From: Burkholderiales bacterium
GTDB lineage: Bacteria; Pseudomonadota; Gammaproteobacteria; Burkholderiales; Burkholderiaceae_C
Direction of reading: 5' to 3'
Assembly (NCBI GenBank): GCA_019510465.1
Contig: JAEKKH010000190.1
Location: 1 to 36,521, forward strand
Length of the DNA: 36,521 nucleotides
Shown here: positions 1 to 8,387 of the stretch, one piece after another
How the letters are laid out: each line of letters opens with the position of its first letter
Position numbering within the stretch: the first letter of the stretch is position 1
Notes under the pieces: generated by a model
What the model was told of the DNA's origin: nothing
Databases searched by the model: none
The model's input: only the letters and a program-made list of their open reading frames with translations
Position numbers and translations under genes: made by a program

Positions 1-381
1 CTCCCGCGGCAACGCATCGCGCGCCGAGAACACGCCCAGCACGCGCCCGCCCTCGCCCAGCACCGGCAGGTGGCGGAAGCCGCGCTCGATCATGATCACG
101 ACGGCGTCGGCCACCTTGGTCTCCGGGGCGACGCAGCGCGGGTTGCGCGTCATCACCTGCGTGACCGGCGTGGCGTCGGCGTCCAGGCCCTTGGCCAGCA
201 CGCGCGTCATCAGGTCGCGTTCGGTCAGGATGCCCACCATCGGGCCGGCGCCGTCGATGATGAGCACGCTGCCGCAGTTGGCGCGCGTCATCGCGCAGGC
301 GGCGTCGCGCACGCTGGCCAGCGGCCCGAGGCTGAGGACGTTGCGGCGCGACATGGACTGGAGCACGGTGCGTTCGGACAT
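1..381 (-). CDS. CBS-domain pair protein (C-terminus outside window)
   Basis: The reading frame from ATG at 381 runs off the window edge, so only about 127 N-terminal residues are visible. They form two CBS repeats: the first ends in a GILTERDLM motif, the second contains ERGFRHLPVL followed by GVFSARDAL. CBS pairs usually bind adenine nucleotides or NAD and act as energy or redox sensors, or as small stand-alone proteins of about 140 residues, so little seems to be missing. A perfect Shine-Dalgarno (AAGGAGG, 6 nt before ATG) precedes the start. The gene follows the oxidoreductase beta subunit by 39 bp on the same strand and is probably the last gene of that operon. A regulatory role for the oxidoreductase is inference from position only. 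Confidence 0.85.
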   Translation of the reverse strand, partial: MSERTVLQSMSRRNVLSLGPLASVRDAACAMTRANCGSVLIIDGAGPMVGILTERDLMTRVLAKGLDADATPVTQVMTRNPRCVAPETKVADAVVIMIERGFRHLPVLGEGGRVLGVFSARDALPRE

Positions 382-420
382 GGCGAGCCTCCTTGCACGG
401 GGCATTCGAAGGGGACGGCC

Positions 421-1476
421 TCAGCGCAGGCCGGCGTTGATCTTCTCGAGCACGGCACGGCCCGGGCACAGCGTGTCGCGGCCCAGCGACTGCAGCGGCG
501 CCGCGACGGTGTTGAGCGACGCGTGCAGGTCGCCGGCGAGCGGGTCGAGGTACAGCAGGCCGGTGACGATCTCGCCCTGCGCCGCGTGCCGCTGCATGTA
601 GCTCAGCGCGGCGTAGCGGTCGGTGGCGTCGTAGCCGGCATGCAGCTTGCGCAGGCGCAGCACGCTGCCGTCGTGTTGCGGCACGTCCACCGCCTCGCCC
701 GGCGCATAGGCCGTCGTGATCTCCTCGCCGGGCGTCATGAAATCGATGCGGCTGACCGCCTCGTTGTGCTGGCGGACGTAGTCGAAGCTCTTGGTCGAGC
801 CGGCGTGGTTGTTGAACGTGACGCAGGGGCTGATGACGTCGATGAAGGCCGCGCCGCCGTGCGACATCGCGCCCTTGATCAGCGGCACCAGCTGATCCTT
901 GTCGCCCGAGAAGCTGCGCGCGACGTAGGTGGCGCCCAGCTGCAGCGCGATGCCCACCAGGTCGATCGGGTTGTCGGTGTTGAGCACGCCCTTCTTGCTC
1001 TTGGAGCCGCGGTCGGCGGTGGCCGAGAACTGGCCCTTGGTCAGGCCGTAGACCCCGTTGTTCTCGACGATGTAGGCCATGCGCACGCCGCGCCGCAGCG
1101 CGTTGGCGAACTGCCCCAGGCCGATCGACGCCGAATCGCCGTCGCCCGAGATGCCCAGGTACAGCAGGTCGCGGTTGGCCAGGTTGGCGCCGGTCAGCAC
1201 GGACGGCATGCGACCGTGAACGGTGTTGAAGCCGTGCGAGGCGCCCAGGAAATAGTCGGGCGTCTTGGAGCTGCAGCCGATGCCCGACAGCTTGGCCACG
1301 CGGTGCGGCTCGATGTCGAGCTCCCAGCAGGCCTGCACGATGGCCGCCGAGATCGAGTCGTGCCCGCAACCGGCGCACAGCGTCGAGACCCGGCCCTCGT
1401 AGTCGCGCCGCGTGTAGCCGACCTTGTTCTCGTGCAGCGTCGGATGGCGCAGCGGCGGCTTGGCGATGTAGGTCAT
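421..1476 (-). CDS. korB: 2-oxoacid:acceptor oxidoreductase, beta subunit (TPP-binding)
   Basis: This 351-residue protein is the thiamine-diphosphate and 4Fe-4S subunit of a 2-oxoacid:ferredoxin/NADP oxidoreductase, which oxidatively decarboxylates a 2-oxoacid to its CoA ester. The Fe-S ligands are visible: the C-x2-C pair C34/C37 in LCAGCGHD, C68 in GIGCSSK and C218 in ISPCVTF. The TPP site is GDGDSASIG (111-119) with ENNGVYGLTKGQ (138-149). Length and motifs fit the KorB type used for 2-oxoglutarate. The ATG overlaps the stop of the alpha subunit gene (ATGA) and has an AGGAGA ribosome site, so the two are translationally coupled. Substrate specificity (2-oxoglutarate rather than pyruvate or indolepyruvate) is inferred from family resemblance, not shown. 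Confidence 0.92.
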   Translation of the reverse strand: MTYIAKPPLRHPTLHENKVGYTRRDYEGRVSTLCAGCGHDSISAAIVQACWELDIEPHRVAKLSGIGCSSKTPDYFLGASHGFNTVHGRMPSVLTGANLANRDLLYLGISGDGDSASIGLGQFANALRRGVRMAYIVENNGVYGLTKGQFSATADRGSKSKKGVLNTDNPIDLVGIALQLGATYVARSFSGDKDQLVPLIKGAMSHGGAAFIDVISPCVTFNNHAGSTKSFDYVRQHNEAVSRIDFMTPGEEITTAYAPGEAVDVPQHDGSVLRLRKLHAGYDATDRYAALSYMQRHAAQGEIVTGLLYLDPLAGDLHASLNTVAAPLQSLGRDTLCPGRAVLEKINAGLR

Positions 1477-3308
1477 TTGGCCATCTCCTGGCCGCGCGTC
1501 ACGGCCTGCGGCAGGCTGTTGCGGATCGCGCCGGCGATGAAGCGCGCGTTGATCGGGGTGCCGTCGTAGTGCAGCACGCGCACGAGGCGCGCCGGGTCGA
1601 TGTCGAGCTCGTTGACCAGCATCGCGTGCATCTGCGCGTCGCGGTTCTGCTCGACGACGAACACCTTGTCGTGCGCCGCGATGAAGTCGCGCACGGCGGG
1701 CGGGAACGGGAACGCGCGCAGGCGCAGCGCGTCGATGTGGATCTCCTCGGCCTCGAGCACCTCCAGCGCCTCGGCCATCGCCGGGCTCGTCGAACCGAAA
1801 TGGATCGCGCCGACGCGCGTCCCCGCGCGCGCGGGACGCAGCACCGGCTGCGGCACGAGCGAGGCCGCGGTGCGGAACTTGCGCTGCAGCCGCTCCATGT
1901 TGTAGATGTAGTCGGGGCCCTTCTCGGAATAGCGCGCGTACGGATCGCGCGTGGTGCCGCGCGTGAAGAACGCGCCCTTGCTGGGGTGCGTGCCGGGCAG
2001 CGTGCGCCACGCGATGCCGTCGCCGTCGACGTCCTTGTAGCGGCCGAAGTTCGCGCCGGCCTCGAGCTCCTCGGCCGTCATCACCTTGCCGCGGTCGTAC
2101 TCGCGCGCCGCGTCCCAGTCGAACGGACGGGCAAGGCGCTGGTTCATGCCGATGTCGAGGTCGGTCATCACGAACACGGGCGTCTGCAGGCGATCGGCGA
2201 GATCGAGTGCCGCCGCCGCATGATCGAAGCACTCGCGCGGATCCTCGGGAAACAGCAGCACGTGCTTGGTGTCGCCGTGCGACGCGTAGGCGCAGGCCAG
2301 CAGGTCGGACTGCTGCGTGCGCGTGGGCATGCCGGTGGACGGGCCGCCGCGCTGGACGTCGATGATCGTGACGGGGATCTCGGCGAAGTACGCGAGCCCG
2401 ATGAACTCCTGCATCAGCGAGATGCCCGGTCCCGACGTGGCCGTGAACGCGCGCGCCCCGTTCCAGCCCGCGCCCACCGCGATGCCGATCGACGCGAGCT
2501 CGTCCTCGGCCTGCACGATCGCGAAGCGGTGCTGGCCCGTCTCCGGGTCGACGCGGTACTTGTCGCAGTACTTCTGGAACGCCTCCGGGATCGACGACGA
2601 CGGCGTGATCGGGTACCACGCCGCCACCGTGGCGCCGCCGTAGACGCAGCCCAGCGCGATCGCCGAGTTGCCGTCGACGAAGATGCGGTCGCCCACGCGG
2701 TCGGCCCGCCGCACGCGGATGCCCAGCGGATGCGGCAGGTTCTGCAGCACGTGGTCGCGGCCCAGGTGCAGCGCGCGGATGTTGGAGTCCAGCAGCCGCT
2801 CCTTGCCCCTGTACTGCTCGGCAAGCAGCTTCTCGAAGACCGCCGGCTCCATGTCCAGCAGCGCGCACAGCGCGCCGACGTAGATGATGTTCTTGAACAG
2901 CTGGCGCTGGCGCGCGTCGTCGTAGGCCGCGTTGGCGATGGCGGTCAGCGGGACGCCGATCACCTGCACGTCGTCGCGCAGGCGCGCGGGCGGCACCGGG
3001 CGCGTGCTGTCATGGAGCAGGTAGCCGCCGGACTCGATCTCGGCGACGTCGGCGTCCCAGGTCTGCGGGTTCATCGCCACCATCATGTCGACGCCGCCGC
3101 GCCGGCCCGACCAGCCCGCCTCGCACACCCGCGCCTCGTACCACGTCGGCAGGCCCTGGATGTTGCTGGGGAAGATGTTGCGCGGGCTCACAGGCACGCC
3201 CATGCGCATCACGGCCTTGGCGAACAGCTCGTTGGCCGAGGCCGAGCCCGAGCCGTTGACGTTGGCGAACTTGATGACGAAGTCGTTCACGGCCTGGAGG
3301 GTCTTCAT
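1473..3308 (-). CDS. korA: 2-oxoacid:acceptor oxidoreductase, fused gamma-alpha subunit
   Basis: A 611-residue fusion. Residues 1 to about 190 are the gamma domain (opening VIKFANVNGSGSASANELFA), and from about 210 the alpha domain carries GNSAIALGC and the YPITPSSSIPE signature at 232-242, then FTATSGPGISLMQEFIGLA, the usual pyrimidine-binding region of the OFOR family. Gamma-alpha fusions of this size pair with a roughly 350-residue beta subunit, which is the next gene. The start at 3308 has a GGAGG site, and its ATG overlaps the stop of the upstream flavoprotein gene (ATGA). No delta ferredoxin subunit is encoded; the Fe-S domains sit instead in the flavoprotein upstream. The cytoplasmic complex would use CoA and a 2-oxoacid, most likely 2-oxoglutarate. 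Confidence 0.92.
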   Translation of the reverse strand: MKTLQAVNDFVIKFANVNGSGSASANELFAKAVMRMGVPVSPRNIFPSNIQGLPTWYEARVCEAGWSGRRGGVDMMVAMNPQTWDADVAEIESGGYLLHDSTRPVPPARLRDDVQVIGVPLTAIANAAYDDARQRQLFKNIIYVGALCALLDMEPAVFEKLLAEQYRGKERLLDSNIRALHLGRDHVLQNLPHPLGIRVRRADRVGDRIFVDGNSAIALGCVYGGATVAAWYPITPSSSIPEAFQKYCDKYRVDPETGQHRFAIVQAEDELASIGIAVGAGWNGARAFTATSGPGISLMQEFIGLAYFAEIPVTIIDVQRGGPSTGMPTRTQQSDLLACAYASHGDTKHVLLFPEDPRECFDHAAAALDLADRLQTPVFVMTDLDIGMNQRLARPFDWDAAREYDRGKVMTAEELEAGANFGRYKDVDGDGIAWRTLPGTHPSKGAFFTRGTTRDPYARYSEKGPDYIYNMERLQRKFRTAASLVPQPVLRPARAGTRVGAIHFGSTSPAMAEALEVLEAEEIHIDALRLRAFPFPPAVRDFIAAHDKVFVVEQNRDAQMHAMLVNELDIDPARLVRVLHYDGTPINARFIAGAIRNSLPQAVTRGQEMAK

Positions 3309-5128
3309 GCGGCCTCCGCGTTCGTGCGCGCGTCGCGGGCGCGCGGGCCGGCCTGGGTCATGTCGAGGAGGAACTTCTGCATGTCCCATGCGCCGGTGGG
3401 ACAGCGCTCGGCGCACAGGCCGCAATGCAGGCAGACGTCCTCGTCCTTGACCATCACGCGGCCCGTCTTCAGCTCCTGCGAGACGTACAGATCCTGCGTG
3501 AGGTCGAGCGCCGGCGCCTTCAGCCGCGTGCGCAGGTCGGCCTCGTCGCCGGCGCCGGTGAACGTGATGCAGTCCATCGGACAGATGTCGACGCAGGCGT
3601 CGCACTCGATGCAGGTGTCCCGATCGAACACCGTCTGCACGTCGCAGTTCAGGCAGCGCTCCACCTCCTTGAACGCGGTGGCGGCGTCGAAGCCGAGTTC
3701 GACTTCCACGCGGATGTCGGCCAGCGCGCGCTCGGCCGCGGCCCACGGCACCTTGAAGCGCGTGTCGAGCGACACGTCGTTGCGGTAGCTCCACTCGTGG
3801 ATGCCCATCTTCTGCGACATCAGCGTCGACGTGGGCGGCGGCCGCACCCGCACGTCCTCCCCGTTCAACAGCCGGTCGATCGACACCGCCGCCTCGTGGC
3901 CGTGCGCGACCGCGGAGATGATGTTCTTCGGCCCGAACGCGGCGTCGCCGCCGAAGAAAACGTGCGGCAGCGACGACTGGAAGGTGCCGCCGGCCAGCAC
4001 CGGCAGGCCGTGGCGGTCGAAGGCGATGCCGCAGTCCGGCTCGATCCACGGGAACGCGTTCTCCTGGCCGACGGCCACCAGCACGGTGTCGCAGGGCACC
4101 CGCACGGCGGGCTCGCCGGTGGGCACCAGCTGACGCCGGCCCTGGGCGTCGACGCGCGCGACGACCTTCTCGAAGGTCATCCCGGTCAGCCTGCCGTTCT
4201 CGTGCTCGAAGGTCTTGGGAACGTGCAGGTCGAGGATGGGAATGCCCTCGTGCATCGCGTCCTCTTTCTCCCAGGGCGAGGCCTTCATCTCGGCGAAGCC
4301 GCTGCGCACGATCACCGTGACCTCGCGGCCGCCGAGCCGGCGCGCGGAGCGGCAGCAGTCCATCGCGGTGTTGCCGCCGCCCAGCACGATCACGCGCTCG
4401 CCGACGCCGGTGACGTGGCCGAAGGACACGGACGCCAGCCAGTCGATGCCGATGTGGATGTTCTCCGCGGCCTCGCGCCGGCCCGGCAGGTCGAGGTCGC
4501 GCCCGCGCGGGGCGCCGCAGCCGACGAACACGGCGTCGTGGCCGAGCGCGAGCAGGGCCTTCATGGAATCGATGCGGCGGCCCGCTTCGAAGCGGACGCC
4601 GAGGTCGAGGATGTAGCCCGTCTCCTCGTCGATCACCGACTCGGGCAGGCGGAAATGCGGGATCTGCGAGCGGATGAAGCCGCCGGCCTTGGCCTCGCCG
4701 TCGAACACCGTCACCTCGTAGCCCCAGGGCGCGAGGTCGCGCGCCACCGTCAGCGAGGCCGGGCCCGCGCCGACGCAGGCGATGCGCCTGCCGTTGGGCG
4801 GCGCCACCGCCGGCATGCGGGCGCGCACGTCGCCCTTGTGGTCAGCGGCCACGCGCTTGAGGCGGCAGATGGCCACCGGCTCGGGCTTCTCGCGGTTGTT
4901 CTGCTCCACGCGGCCGCGGCGGCACGCCGGCTCGCACGGGCGGTCGCAGGTGCGCCCGAGGATGCCCGGGAAGACGTTGGACACCCAGTTGACCATGTAG
5001 GCGTCGCCGTAGCGGCCCTGCCCGATCAGCCGGATGTATTCGGGCACCGGCGTGTGGGCCGGGCACGCCCACTGGCAATCGACCACTTTGTGGAAATAGT
5101 CGGGCGAGGCACTGTTGGCGAGTTGCAC
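3305..5128 (-). CDS. GltD-like FAD/NADPH subunit with two C-terminal 4Fe-4S clusters (electron-transfer subunit of the oxidoreductase)
   Basis: A 607-residue iron-sulfur flavoprotein. N-terminal DPYD/GltD-type cysteine domain (C18, C22, C61, C65, C69), FAD motif GAGPASLTVAR (120-130), NAD(P)H motif LGGGNTAMDCCR (249-260), FAD-closing GGDAAFGPKNI (393-403), then a bacterial ferredoxin module with C506/C509/C512/C516 and C566/C569/C572/C576. This is the arrangement expected for a subunit that passes electrons from the 2-oxoacid enzyme to NADP+. A three-subunit 2-oxoglutarate:NADP+ oxidoreductase with a flavoprotein of this kind is known from denitrifying Azoarcus. I chose the GTG at 5128 because AAGGAG lies 8 nt upstream; the open frame continues to a TTG at 5185, but that extension looks non-coding. 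It is the first gene of the coupled operon. Confidence 0.9.
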   Translation of the reverse strand: MQLANSASPDYFHKVVDCQWACPAHTPVPEYIRLIGQGRYGDAYMVNWVSNVFPGILGRTCDRPCEPACRRGRVEQNNREKPEPVAICRLKRVAADHKGDVRARMPAVAPPNGRRIACVGAGPASLTVARDLAPWGYEVTVFDGEAKAGGFIRSQIPHFRLPESVIDEETGYILDLGVRFEAGRRIDSMKALLALGHDAVFVGCGAPRGRDLDLPGRREAAENIHIGIDWLASVSFGHVTGVGERVIVLGGGNTAMDCCRSARRLGGREVTVIVRSGFAEMKASPWEKEDAMHEGIPILDLHVPKTFEHENGRLTGMTFEKVVARVDAQGRRQLVPTGEPAVRVPCDTVLVAVGQENAFPWIEPDCGIAFDRHGLPVLAGGTFQSSLPHVFFGGDAAFGPKNIISAVAHGHEAAVSIDRLLNGEDVRVRPPPTSTLMSQKMGIHEWSYRNDVSLDTRFKVPWAAAERALADIRVEVELGFDAATAFKEVERCLNCDVQTVFDRDTCIECDACVDICPMDCITFTGAGDEADLRTRLKAPALDLTQDLYVSQELKTGRVMVKDEDVCLHCGLCAERCPTGAWDMQKFLLDMTQAGPRARDARTNAEAA

Positions 5129-5202
5129 GTTGCAGTCTCCTTCGCGCGGGCCCGGCGCGGGTGTGCGCCGGTCAGGGCGCCCCAAGTCTAGGCCGTTCGG
5201 AT

Positions 5203-5222
5203 TTGCCCTGGGCTCAGGTCAA
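5203..5222. promoter_or_regulatory. Imperfect inverted repeat in the divergent oxidoreductase/hemerythrin intergenic region
   Basis: TTGCCCTGGG and CTCAGGTCAA form a 20-bp dyad matching at 8 of 10 pairs. It lies in the 168-bp gap between the divergent oxidoreductase operon and hemerythrin gene and could be an operator. The spacing does not match an FNR or CRP box, so no regulator is assigned. Confidence 0.3.
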
Positions 5223-5262
5223 ACGTTGGCGACAAACGCTCCCGGGCGCCCGTCCAGGGGCG

Positions 5263-5268
5263 TATAAA
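5263..5268 (+). promoter_or_regulatory. Possible -10 element (TATAAA) of the hemerythrin gene
   Basis: TATAAA stands out in very GC-rich sequence, 28 bp before the hemerythrin start codon. No convincing -35 hexamer lies at 16-18 bp, so the promoter would need an activator or extended contacts. The Shine-Dalgarno AGGAG follows shortly before the ATG. Confidence 0.35.
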
Positions 5269-5296
5269 GGAGCCATCCGCTGTCCAGGAGTCCGCG

Positions 5297-5797
5297 ATGA
5301 AAGCCAAGACCAGCCCCACGGCCGCCGACCTCGCCCAGCTGGACGCGTACCACGCCCAGGTGCGCGGTCACCTCGATCGCCTGGCCGCCCTCGCCTCCCG
5401 GGTCGAGAACGGCCAGCTCGACGCGGAGACCAGCGCCGAGGCCTGCGCCGTCGAAGCCTTCTTTTCCGGCTCGATGCAGGCGCACCACCGCGTCGAGGAG
5501 ACCGGCGTGTTCCCCTTCCTGCTCGCGAGCGACGACACCGAGCTGGTCGACGTCGTGCGCACGCTCCAGCAGGACCACGGCTGGATGGAACAGAACTGGA
5601 TCGAGCTCGCGCCGCAGCTGCGCGCGATCGCCCAGGGCAACAGCTGGATCGATCCGGCCGAATTCATGCACGGGACCGACGTGTTCCTCGAGCTGAGCTA
5701 CGGCCACTCGGCGCTCGAGGAGGCCGTCGTCTACCCGCACGCCCAGGCGGCGCGCGACGGCCGGGCCGCTCGCCAGGTGGCCGGCACGCCCGGCTGA
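5297..5797 (+). CDS. Hemerythrin-like HHE-domain protein
   Basis: A 166-residue four-helix protein of the hemerythrin/HHE cation-binding family. Candidate di-iron ligands are H19, H25, H63/H64 with E67/E68 in the AHHRVEE motif, H94 in QQDHGWM, and the H and E of GHSALEE near the C-terminus. Such proteins bind oxygen, NO or iron in the cytoplasm or act in oxygen sensing and iron-sulfur protection. The ATG at 5297 has AGGAG upstream. It is divergently transcribed from the Fe-S oxidoreductase operon, whose clusters would be oxygen sensitive; a protective partnership is an inference from that arrangement. It converges on the DUF5916 gene with only 16 bp between stops. Confidence 0.85.
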   Translation: MKAKTSPTAADLAQLDAYHAQVRGHLDRLAALASRVENGQLDAETSAEACAVEAFFSGSMQAHHRVEETGVFPFLLASDDTELVDVVRTLQQDHGWMEQNWIELAPQLRAIAQGNSWIDPAEFMHGTDVFLELSYGHSALEEAVVYPHAQAARDGRAARQVAGTPG

Positions 5798-5813
5798 CGA
5801 CGCTCGGCCGGCA

Positions 5814-8186
5814 TCAGCGCGAGAACATGCCGCGCACCTCGTCGACGTCCATCTGCAGCTTGACGAAGGCCTCGGTGCCGCGCGCGATGTTCTGCGCACC
5901 GACGCCGCTGTGCGAGCGCGTCGCGCCCACGTACAGCACCGTGCCCATCGATTTGCGCAACACGTAGGTCAGCGAGGTGGTCAGGCCCGACTCGCGGTCG
6001 GCGGCGACGCCGGCCTCGGCCTTGCGGTCGACCGTGGAGCGCTGCACGATCAGGCGCAGGTTCTGGCGCGCATCGAGGTGCCACACGCCCAGCAGCTGCG
6101 ACGCCGTCTCGCGGTAGGCCAGCAGCGGCCCATTCTTCAGCCACGCCGCCCAGATGCTGGGCTCGACCTCGATCGCCGCGAACGGGCGGGTGGACAGCAT
6201 CAGGTTGACCTGCCCGCCCGGGCGCACGACGCCGGCCGTGACGTCGGCCATCCTGCCCAGCGCCAGCGTGGCGTCGAACAGCGGGATCGACTGCGCCAGC
6301 GTCGAGCTGTACTCGCCCTTCCAGTAGTGCTCGGCCAGCAGCTTGCCGCCGGACGCGGCGCGCAGCTTGGACAGCCCGTGCCACGAGAGCCAGGCCTGCG
6401 TGTTGTGCGGCAGGCTCATCCAGACGTCGGGCGCCAGCGATTCCTGGATCACGTCGCCGTCGATGCGATCGCGTATCAGCGCGCCGCGCAGGTTGAGCCA
6501 CATCTCGTTGATGGGCGCGAGATCGCGAAACACCATCGACGGATGCACCTCGATGTCGCGCACGCCCACCTGGTTGACGAAGCCGGTGTCGTGGCGGAAC
6601 TGCGGGCTGATGTCGAGCTCGGAGATCTCCAGCTGGGTGCGGTCGGTGTAGCGCAGCAGCTTGAGGAACACCGAATCGCCGGTGCTGGTCCGGCCCTTGG
6701 CGAGCGTGACGCCGCCGGTGGCGTCGTCGGTGAACGGCTGCGCCGTCGTCTGCGAGCGCAGCCACTGGCCCTTGATGCGCCAGGCGTCGGTGAGCTGCCA
6801 GTTCACGTCCGGCCCCGCGACCGTGTTGTCGCCGCGGCCGCCTTCGTAGCGGCGCGCGGCCAGGATGCCGCCCACCTCGAAGCGCCCGTCGTCGTTGACG
6901 TCGAACAGCCCGCGCGCCGACAGCGAGCGCGAGCCCGGCTGCAGCGCGGTGTCGGTGCCGTAGCCATGGGGCAGCAGCGTCTGGCCGCCGCCCTTGTCGT
7001 CGATGACGAAGGCCGTGCCGGCCAGCGACGCGCCGCGCCACGTGGACCGCACGCCCCAGCGCGGCGCCGTGAAGCTGCGCGTGTACATCGCCTCGGTGGG
7101 CGAGTGCAGCAGGTCGCTGGACTCGAAGAAGAATGGCCGCTTCTCGGGCAGGTACAGCGCGAAGTCGGTGTTGCCGCTGAGCTGGGGGACGTCCAGCGCC
7201 ACCTGCGAGAAGTCGGGCTTGAGGGTGCCGTCGATCACCAGCTCGGGCGACGCGCGCCACTTCACGTCGAGGCTGCCCTGCACGCCGTCGGCAGTGTGCT
7301 TGCCCTGTCCCGGCTGGGCGTCGCTGGTGTGGCGCGCCGTGAGGCTGGGACGCAACGCGAGGAAGTTCTTCTGCTGGGGCAGCTCGACGCCGTCGAGCGG
7401 CTGCATCGCCGAGATGAAGGCCGGCGCGTCGGTCGGCACCGCCACCGACGTCCACATGTAGGCCTGGTCGCGCGGCATGCGGCGCGCGACCATGATGCGC
7501 CAGTGCGCGTGGCTGTCCGACGAGAAGCGCAACGACGCGAACGGGATTCGCAACACCGAGGTGTAGCCGCCGGGCGTGCGCGCGGAGGCGGCGTCGAAGT
7601 CGAAGTCGGGCGAGAAGTCCTCGTCGTCGTCGGCGGCCGTGTGCATGCCGTCCCCGGTCGAGCCTGATGCGTTGACGCGGAAGAACTGCGCCGACTGCCG
7701 CTTTCCGATCGCGTCGAGGTAGACGACGACGAAGTCCTGCGTGCGGATCACCTTGTCCTGGCGCACCAGCGGCGCGCGGATCTCCTCGGGGTGGTCGTCG
7801 AGCGACGTGACGCCCACGTACAGCGCCTGCTCGTCGAACAGGATCTGCACCCGGGTCGCGTAGCGCGGCCTGGCGTCGCGGTGCGGCTCGTTCTCGATGA
7901 AGTTGTCGTAGACGGGCGCGCGCTGCCAGGCCGGGTTGCCCAGCGTGCCATCCAGGACGATATGCTCGTCCGGCAGCAGGCGCACGGCGTGCATCGCCAG
8001 CGGATCGCTCGTGATCGGGTCGACGTGGCGCGTCAGCGGCGACAGCGTGCCCTCGGGCGCCGGCGCCGGCTCGGCCGGGCGGGTCTCGGCCTGGGTGCCC
8101 ACCTCGGCGACCCCCGCCAGCGGCCACGCGGCCAGCGCGATCCCTGCCGCCGCCACGGCGGCATGCATTGCTCCAATCAGCCTCAT
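5814..8186 (-). CDS. Exported DUF5916-family protein with CBM9-like N-terminal domain
   Basis: A 790-residue exported protein. The start at 8186 gives a signal peptide (MRLIG, hydrophobic AAVAAAGIALAAW, then AEVG). After a short linker comes a CBM9-like beta-sandwich (VLDGTLGNPAWQRAPVYDNF to roughly residue 250), then a long DUF5916 region with LPEKRPFFFESSDLL and alternating hydrophobic strands up to the C-terminus, typical of proteins predicted to form an outer-membrane barrel. The final residue is not phenylalanine (the protein ends GMFSR). The function of the family is unknown. Two ATGs lie close together (8186 and 8168) and neither has a strong ribosome site; the first gives the better signal peptide. 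It stands alone on the minus strand, 201 bp downstream of the FabH-like gene. Confidence 0.8.
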   Translation of the reverse strand: MRLIGAMHAAVAAAGIALAAWPLAGVAEVGTQAETRPAEPAPAPEGTLSPLTRHVDPITSDPLAMHAVRLLPDEHIVLDGTLGNPAWQRAPVYDNFIENEPHRDARPRYATRVQILFDEQALYVGVTSLDDHPEEIRAPLVRQDKVIRTQDFVVVYLDAIGKRQSAQFFRVNASGSTGDGMHTAADDDEDFSPDFDFDAASARTPGGYTSVLRIPFASLRFSSDSHAHWRIMVARRMPRDQAYMWTSVAVPTDAPAFISAMQPLDGVELPQQKNFLALRPSLTARHTSDAQPGQGKHTADGVQGSLDVKWRASPELVIDGTLKPDFSQVALDVPQLSGNTDFALYLPEKRPFFFESSDLLHSPTEAMYTRSFTAPRWGVRSTWRGASLAGTAFVIDDKGGGQTLLPHGYGTDTALQPGSRSLSARGLFDVNDDGRFEVGGILAARRYEGGRGDNTVAGPDVNWQLTDAWRIKGQWLRSQTTAQPFTDDATGGVTLAKGRTSTGDSVFLKLLRYTDRTQLEISELDISPQFRHDTGFVNQVGVRDIEVHPSMVFRDLAPINEMWLNLRGALIRDRIDGDVIQESLAPDVWMSLPHNTQAWLSWHGLSKLRAASGGKLLAEHYWKGEYSSTLAQSIPLFDATLALGRMADVTAGVVRPGGQVNLMLSTRPFAAIEVEPSIWAAWLKNGPLLAYRETASQLLGVWHLDARQNLRLIVQRSTVDRKAEAGVAADRESGLTTSLTYVLRKSMGTVLYVGATRSHSGVGAQNIARGTEAFVKLQMDVDEVRGMFSR

Positions 8187-8344
8187 GAACCTTCCCCGCG
8201 CCGGGCCGCCTCGGCGGTCGCGCCTGCTCGTCGTTCGTTGTATGGCGGCCACCTGCTCGACCGCGCTTCTGACCGGATTGTCAGCGAGCAGCGAGCGTCG
8301 ATGGCCACCCGAAGCGACGAATGACGGTTTTCGGGCAGCAAGAA

Positions 8345-8361
8345 GGGGCCGCGCGGGCCCC
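8345..8361 (-). terminator. Possible terminator hairpin after the FabH-like gene
   Basis: GGGGCC-GCGCG-GGCCCC forms a perfect 6-bp GC stem about 27 bp after the stop of the gene ending at 8388. On the minus strand it is followed by TTCTTGCTG, a weak U-tract, and it is nested inside a larger AAGGGG/CCCCTT pairing. Efficiency is uncertain. Confidence 0.4.
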
Positions 8362-8387
8362 AGCCGCGCGTCGCACCCCTTTGGGCG

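Noticed and set aside
5203-5222. FNR or CRP binding site in the TTG...CAA dyad
   Set aside because: The dyad spans 20 bp; FNR (TTGAT-N4-ATCAA) and CRP (TGTGA-N6-TCACA) sites have different spacing and half-sites. Kept only as an unassigned inverted repeat.
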